DNA of 8,701 nt from assembly GCA_964426355.1 (NCBI GenBank), contig CAYRRA010000182.1, positions 1-8,701 of the forward strand, in the 5' to 3' direction. A program made the position numbers and the translations under genes. Each line of letters begins with the position of its first letter. The first letter of the stretch is position 1. The notes under the pieces are model-generated. The model had not been told where the DNA came from and did no database searches. It worked only from the letters and a program-made list of their open reading frames with translations. This document shows, piece after piece, positions 6,168-8,701 of this stretch. The stretch is from JAJFTV01 sp964426355. Its GTDB lineage: Bacteria; Chloroflexota; Anaerolineae; Anaerolineales; Anaerolineaceae.

Positions 6168-6905
6168 ATGACAAGTGAATTGGCTCTTGGATATTACGTG
6201 TCAAAAAAAGGTAAGTTGAAGAGGCAGTATCAGCGTATCCTGAATACCATTCATCCAGTCCTGGTGGAAAGTTGGGGTGAAGAGGATGCTGATGTTTTTC
6301 AACAGCAGACGCTCGTGTTGTATAGTGAAGAAATCATCCCCCAGATTCCTTATATCGGCGGAAAGAAGAACCCTTATACACCTTTTCTTTTGCAAACCAG
6401 TATGGCGCTGGCTTTATACCGTTCCGTTAAATTGCGGGGCGGTACGTTGGAAGAAGCTGCAGAACTGATGTTTAAAGGGATGTGCCTTATCGCTACCCAA
6501 ACACCGCGGTTTCTGCTGCATCTTTATGGTTGGTGGACCAACTCAAAAATTAGTTTTCCTCGCATAAGAAGAGAAGCAAAAGAATCACAGCTTCGCCGGT
6601 ACCCGGAGGATTGGGTTTATTCATTTGTTGAGGGAGATGGACAGGTTTTTGATTACGGCATCGATATGCAGGAATGTGGAATTCTCAAATTCTTAGAAGC
6701 GCAAGATGCAATTGAACTGGCGCCCTATCTCTGTGAAGTTGACTATATCTCATTCCATGCGTTGGGCGTTGAATTGCGCCGCACCAAGACGCTGGCATTT
6801 GGCTGCGGAACCTGTGATTTTCGATTATCCGTTAACGGGACACCGCGTGTTCCCGTCTATCCGCCTTTGTTTCTGGAAAAAAACTGCGGAAAAGAGACTA
6901 AATGA
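6168..6905 (+). CDS. L-2-amino-thiazoline-4-carboxylate (ATC) hydrolase family protein
   Basis: The C-terminal half of this 245-residue protein carries the pattern I associate with the ATC hydrolase family (PF14196): FDYGIDMQECGILKF (161-175), PYLCEVDY (186-193), an ELRRTKTLAFG stretch (202-212) and CGTCDFRL (213-220). The recurrent Cys170, Cys189, Cys216 and the Asp residues 192 and 217 are the likely functional positions. The characterised Pseudomonas enzyme opens the thiazoline ring of ATC to give N-carbamoyl-L-cysteine in cysteine synthesis. No carbamoylcysteine hydrolase or other cysteine gene is nearby, so the real substrate here is uncertain. The N-terminal half is helical and lacks a signal peptide or membrane segment, implying a cytosolic enzyme. 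The gene is single, and its last 8 bp overlap the end of the convergent HD-GYP gene. Confidence 0.72.
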   Translation: MTSELALGYYVSKKGKLKRQYQRILNTIHPVLVESWGEEDADVFQQQTLVLYSEEIIPQIPYIGGKKNPYTPFLLQTSMALALYRSVKLRGGTLEEAAELMFKGMCLIATQTPRFLLHLYGWWTNSKISFPRIRREAKESQLRRYPEDWVYSFVEGDGQVFDYGIDMQECGILKFLEAQDAIELAPYLCEVDYISFHALGVELRRTKTLAFGCGTCDFRLSVNGTPRVPVYPPLFLEKNCGKETK

Positions 6906-8610
6906 CATCGGAGAAATCAATGAGGTGAGCAAGGGGGGGTTTTTTCAAATGTTCCATATCCAGTGCGCCATTTGTTTGGAGTTCTTCAACGACTTCCAAA
7001 AAAGCTTTGGCTACTTTGGGGTCAAATTGGGTTCCAATATGCTTTTTAATTTCCTCGACGGCTTCTTGATGTGTGCGTGCTTTTCGATAAACGCGGTTAT
7101 CGGTGATTGCGCCGTATGAATCCACAATCGTCAAGATACGCGCCCCTAGCGGTATTTCGTCTTTGGACAGGCGATTGGGGTAACCAGTGCCATCATATTT
7201 CTCGTGATGTGAACGAATTAACGGTGCAACATCTTCGAGTCGTTTAACCGGTGCGATGATATTTGCACCAATTTCCGGGTGCATTCGGATTAATTCCCAT
7301 TCTTCGTTCGTTAATCGTCCGGGTTTTTGAAGCACTTCATCTGGGGTGCCGATTTTCCCAATATCATGTAGATGCATTGCCCAATGAATTGCCTGGATTT
7401 CACTTTGGGAACAACCTAACCTGCCTGCCGTGGCGGTAGCGAGTTTTGCGAGCCGTACGCTGTGGTCACTGGTGTAGCTGTCGCGGGCGTCAATGGTGTT
7501 GGCGAGGGCAATTACCGTTTGGACAAAACTTTCTTCCAGTTGTTCGTGCAGCTTTGCCCGCTGTATAGCATTGGATGCCTGGTCTGCGATTGCAGTTGCC
7601 AGGCGAAGTTTATCTGCGTCAAACGGTTCACGGTTGGGGCGTCTTCTTTCGCCCAGAATCAAAATTCCGATTGGTTCTTCACCAATCCTCAACGGGCAAA
7701 TACAAAGGCTTTGCACATGCTCCATGAACAACGCGGTTTTTTCGGAGGGTGTCAACGATAATTTTCTGCTGTCCAGGACGATCGGTTCATCGGACGATAG
7801 GGTGCGATCATAGTAGCGGTAGAGGCTTTTGGGGTCTTTTTGCCCCAGGCGAAGGTCATACGAAAGTCCTGATACGGGCTGTATTGCCCGGCAGGTATAA
7901 GACCAGTCCTCTTCGCGCAGCAAGATTCTTGCAAAGGTAACATGGATGCTGTCGAGCGCATGTTCGGCTACCTTGTCCAACACGGTTTTCATCGCGTCGG
8001 TTGCAACCAGTTCACGGGAAAGTGTGTAAAGCGAATCCATTTCTCTGCGGCGCGTTTGTTCAACGGTGTAAAGGCGGGCGTTTTCAATGGCTACGGCGGT
8101 CTGGTTGGCAAGCGTGATCACGGTTGCCTGGTCATCTTGCGAGTACGGTTGTTCTGAGCGTTTTTGCCCGATGACCAGGATACCGATTAAGTTACCCTGA
8201 ACCTTTAGGGGAACAAACAATTCAGCGCCCATCTCCTGGATGAAATCTCTTTCTTCCCGACTCAAAGATTTGAACTGCGGGAGGATGTCGATATCGCGTT
8301 TCGTGATAATGTCTTCGGTGGTATTTAAACGCAGCGCAACCGGGTGATCGGACCGCCACCTTATGTTTGCATTTTTCCCCAGGTTGATATGTGTAATCAA
8401 GCGAAACTCATTGGTTTGGTTGTCCCGTAAAAAGAAACCGGCTTTCTCGATGTGCAGCGCGGAGGCAACTTCATCCAAAATCATGCTCGCAAGGGTGTTG
8501 ATTTCCAGGAAGGAAGCAGCGTTTTTGCTGATTCGCTGAAGCATCAGGCTGGAATCGTATTTTTCACGGAAGAACATTTTGTCCACCCAGGCTTGTGCTT
8601 TGTCCCGCAC
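6898..8610 (-). CDS. GAF-GAF-HD-GYP protein lacking its membrane domain (downstream part of a split paralogue)
   Basis: This 570-residue frame is a close paralogue of the 3046-5532 product, aligned at a constant offset of 273 residues with no net indel. It has two GAF domains (about 31-180 and 198-354) and an HD-GYP domain (about 360-545) with His383, His415-Asp416, His444, His468-His469, the DGTGYP signature (473-478) and Asp497, so cyclic di-GMP phosphodiesterase activity is predicted. It shares the unusual DSYGA in place of DxxDA. The first possible start is GTG 8610, one codon after an in-frame TAA (8614-8616) that separates it from its membrane part; no Shine-Dalgarno is visible. An ATG at 8577 is the next option. 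The C-terminus is about 15 residues longer than the paralogue's and begins to differ around an A6-C7 run. It may be a soluble enzyme or the remains of a nonsense-disrupted gene. Confidence 0.8.
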   Translation of the reverse strand: MRDKAQAWVDKMFFREKYDSSLMLQRISKNAASFLEINTLASMILDEVASALHIEKAGFFLRDNQTNEFRLITHINLGKNANIRWRSDHPVALRLNTTEDIITKRDIDILPQFKSLSREERDFIQEMGAELFVPLKVQGNLIGILVIGQKRSEQPYSQDDQATVITLANQTAVAIENARLYTVEQTRRREMDSLYTLSRELVATDAMKTVLDKVAEHALDSIHVTFARILLREEDWSYTCRAIQPVSGLSYDLRLGQKDPKSLYRYYDRTLSSDEPIVLDSRKLSLTPSEKTALFMEHVQSLCICPLRIGEEPIGILILGERRRPNREPFDADKLRLATAIADQASNAIQRAKLHEQLEESFVQTVIALANTIDARDSYTSDHSVRLAKLATATAGRLGCSQSEIQAIHWAMHLHDIGKIGTPDEVLQKPGRLTNEEWELIRMHPEIGANIIAPVKRLEDVAPLIRSHHEKYDGTGYPNRLSKDEIPLGARILTIVDSYGAITDNRVYRKARTHQEAVEEIKKHIGTQFDPKVAKAFLEVVEELQTNGALDMEHLKKPPLAHLIDFSDVI

Positions 8611-8613
8611 CGG

Positions 8614-8701
8614 TTACACAATGATTGCAGAGAGGATGGCAAACAACATGGATGTGATCAGAATTTCTGCACAAGAAAAAAAAGCAAAAACACGAATGAC
8701 C
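8614..8701 (-). pseudogene. 3' end of the membrane-domain fragment of the second HD-GYP gene, ended by TAA
   Basis: Reading the minus strand from the window edge in the frame of the downstream HD-GYP gene gives 28 open codons, mostly hydrophobic (including SMLFAILSAIIV), then TAA at 8614-8616. They align with the last membrane helix of the 3046-5532 product: ILTAILIQPLYDK there corresponds to ILSAIIV-stop-PVRDK here. The paralogue's codon at the stop position is CAA for Gln272 (4717-4719), so one C-to-T change accounts for TAA. The rest of the membrane domain lies outside the window. I call it a broken or split gene; a sequencing error is the main alternative. Confidence 0.7.

Noticed and set aside
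1..8701. CRISPR array, tRNA or rRNA genes, insertion sequences
   Set aside because: No regularly spaced 25-40 bp repeats, tRNA-like cloverleaf, rRNA segment, transposase or terminal inverted repeats were seen; the only periodic DNA is the pentapeptide coding repeat.

Overview
The window looks like a chromosomal segment from an anaerobic or environmental bacterium, most likely a Chloroflexota member of the Anaerolineae type. This is inferred from family content only: a membrane-anchored GAF-GAF-HD-GYP protein with a sensor-kinase-like N-terminus, short pentapeptide-repeat proteins, an archaeal-style GabT-like aminotransferase, and moderate GC with AT-rich intergenic stretches. There is no rRNA, tRNA, transposase or CRISPR array to fix the taxonomy.

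Layout. Positions 1-448 are a gene-free, AT-rich leader with near-helically-phased A-tracts and a good sigma-70-type promoter. This promoter serves two tandem pentapeptide-repeat genes (449-862 and 918-1406), which share an N-terminal cap and a C-terminal PDGS motif and look like a duplication. After 287 bp without a recognisable element comes a complete class-III PLP aminotransferase (1694-2998), preceded by a strong Shine-Dalgarno. It converges on a minus-strand gene (3046-5532) for an 828-residue protein with about nine membrane helices, two GAF domains and an HD-GYP domain, predicted to degrade cyclic di-GMP. A 635-bp gap (5533-6167) holds only weak signals and one doubtful small ORF. A plus-strand gene (6168-6905) follows for a member of the L-2-amino-thiazoline-4-carboxylate (ATC) hydrolase family. 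Its 3' end overlaps by 8 bp the end of a second minus-strand GAF-GAF-HD-GYP gene (6898-8610 and beyond).

The most notable observation is in this second HD-GYP locus. Its frame continues upstream into a membrane helix homologous to the first paralogue, but is cut by an in-frame TAA at 8614-8616. The stop sits exactly where the first paralogue has Gln272, encoded by CAA, so one C-to-T change explains it. The catalytic residues downstream are all intact and sit at a constant offset of 273 residues from the first paralogue. A GTG lies one codon after the stop. The locus is therefore either a recent nonsense allele, a sequencing error, or a split gene producing a soluble cyclic di-GMP phosphodiesterase detached from its membrane sensor.

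How the genes work together: the two HD-GYP paralogues probably sense different signals through their GAF and membrane parts and lower cyclic di-GMP. No sequence evidence ties the aminotransferase, the pentapeptide proteins or the ATC-hydrolase-family enzyme to them. I see no clear multi-gene novel system beyond the split paralogue and the pentapeptide pair.
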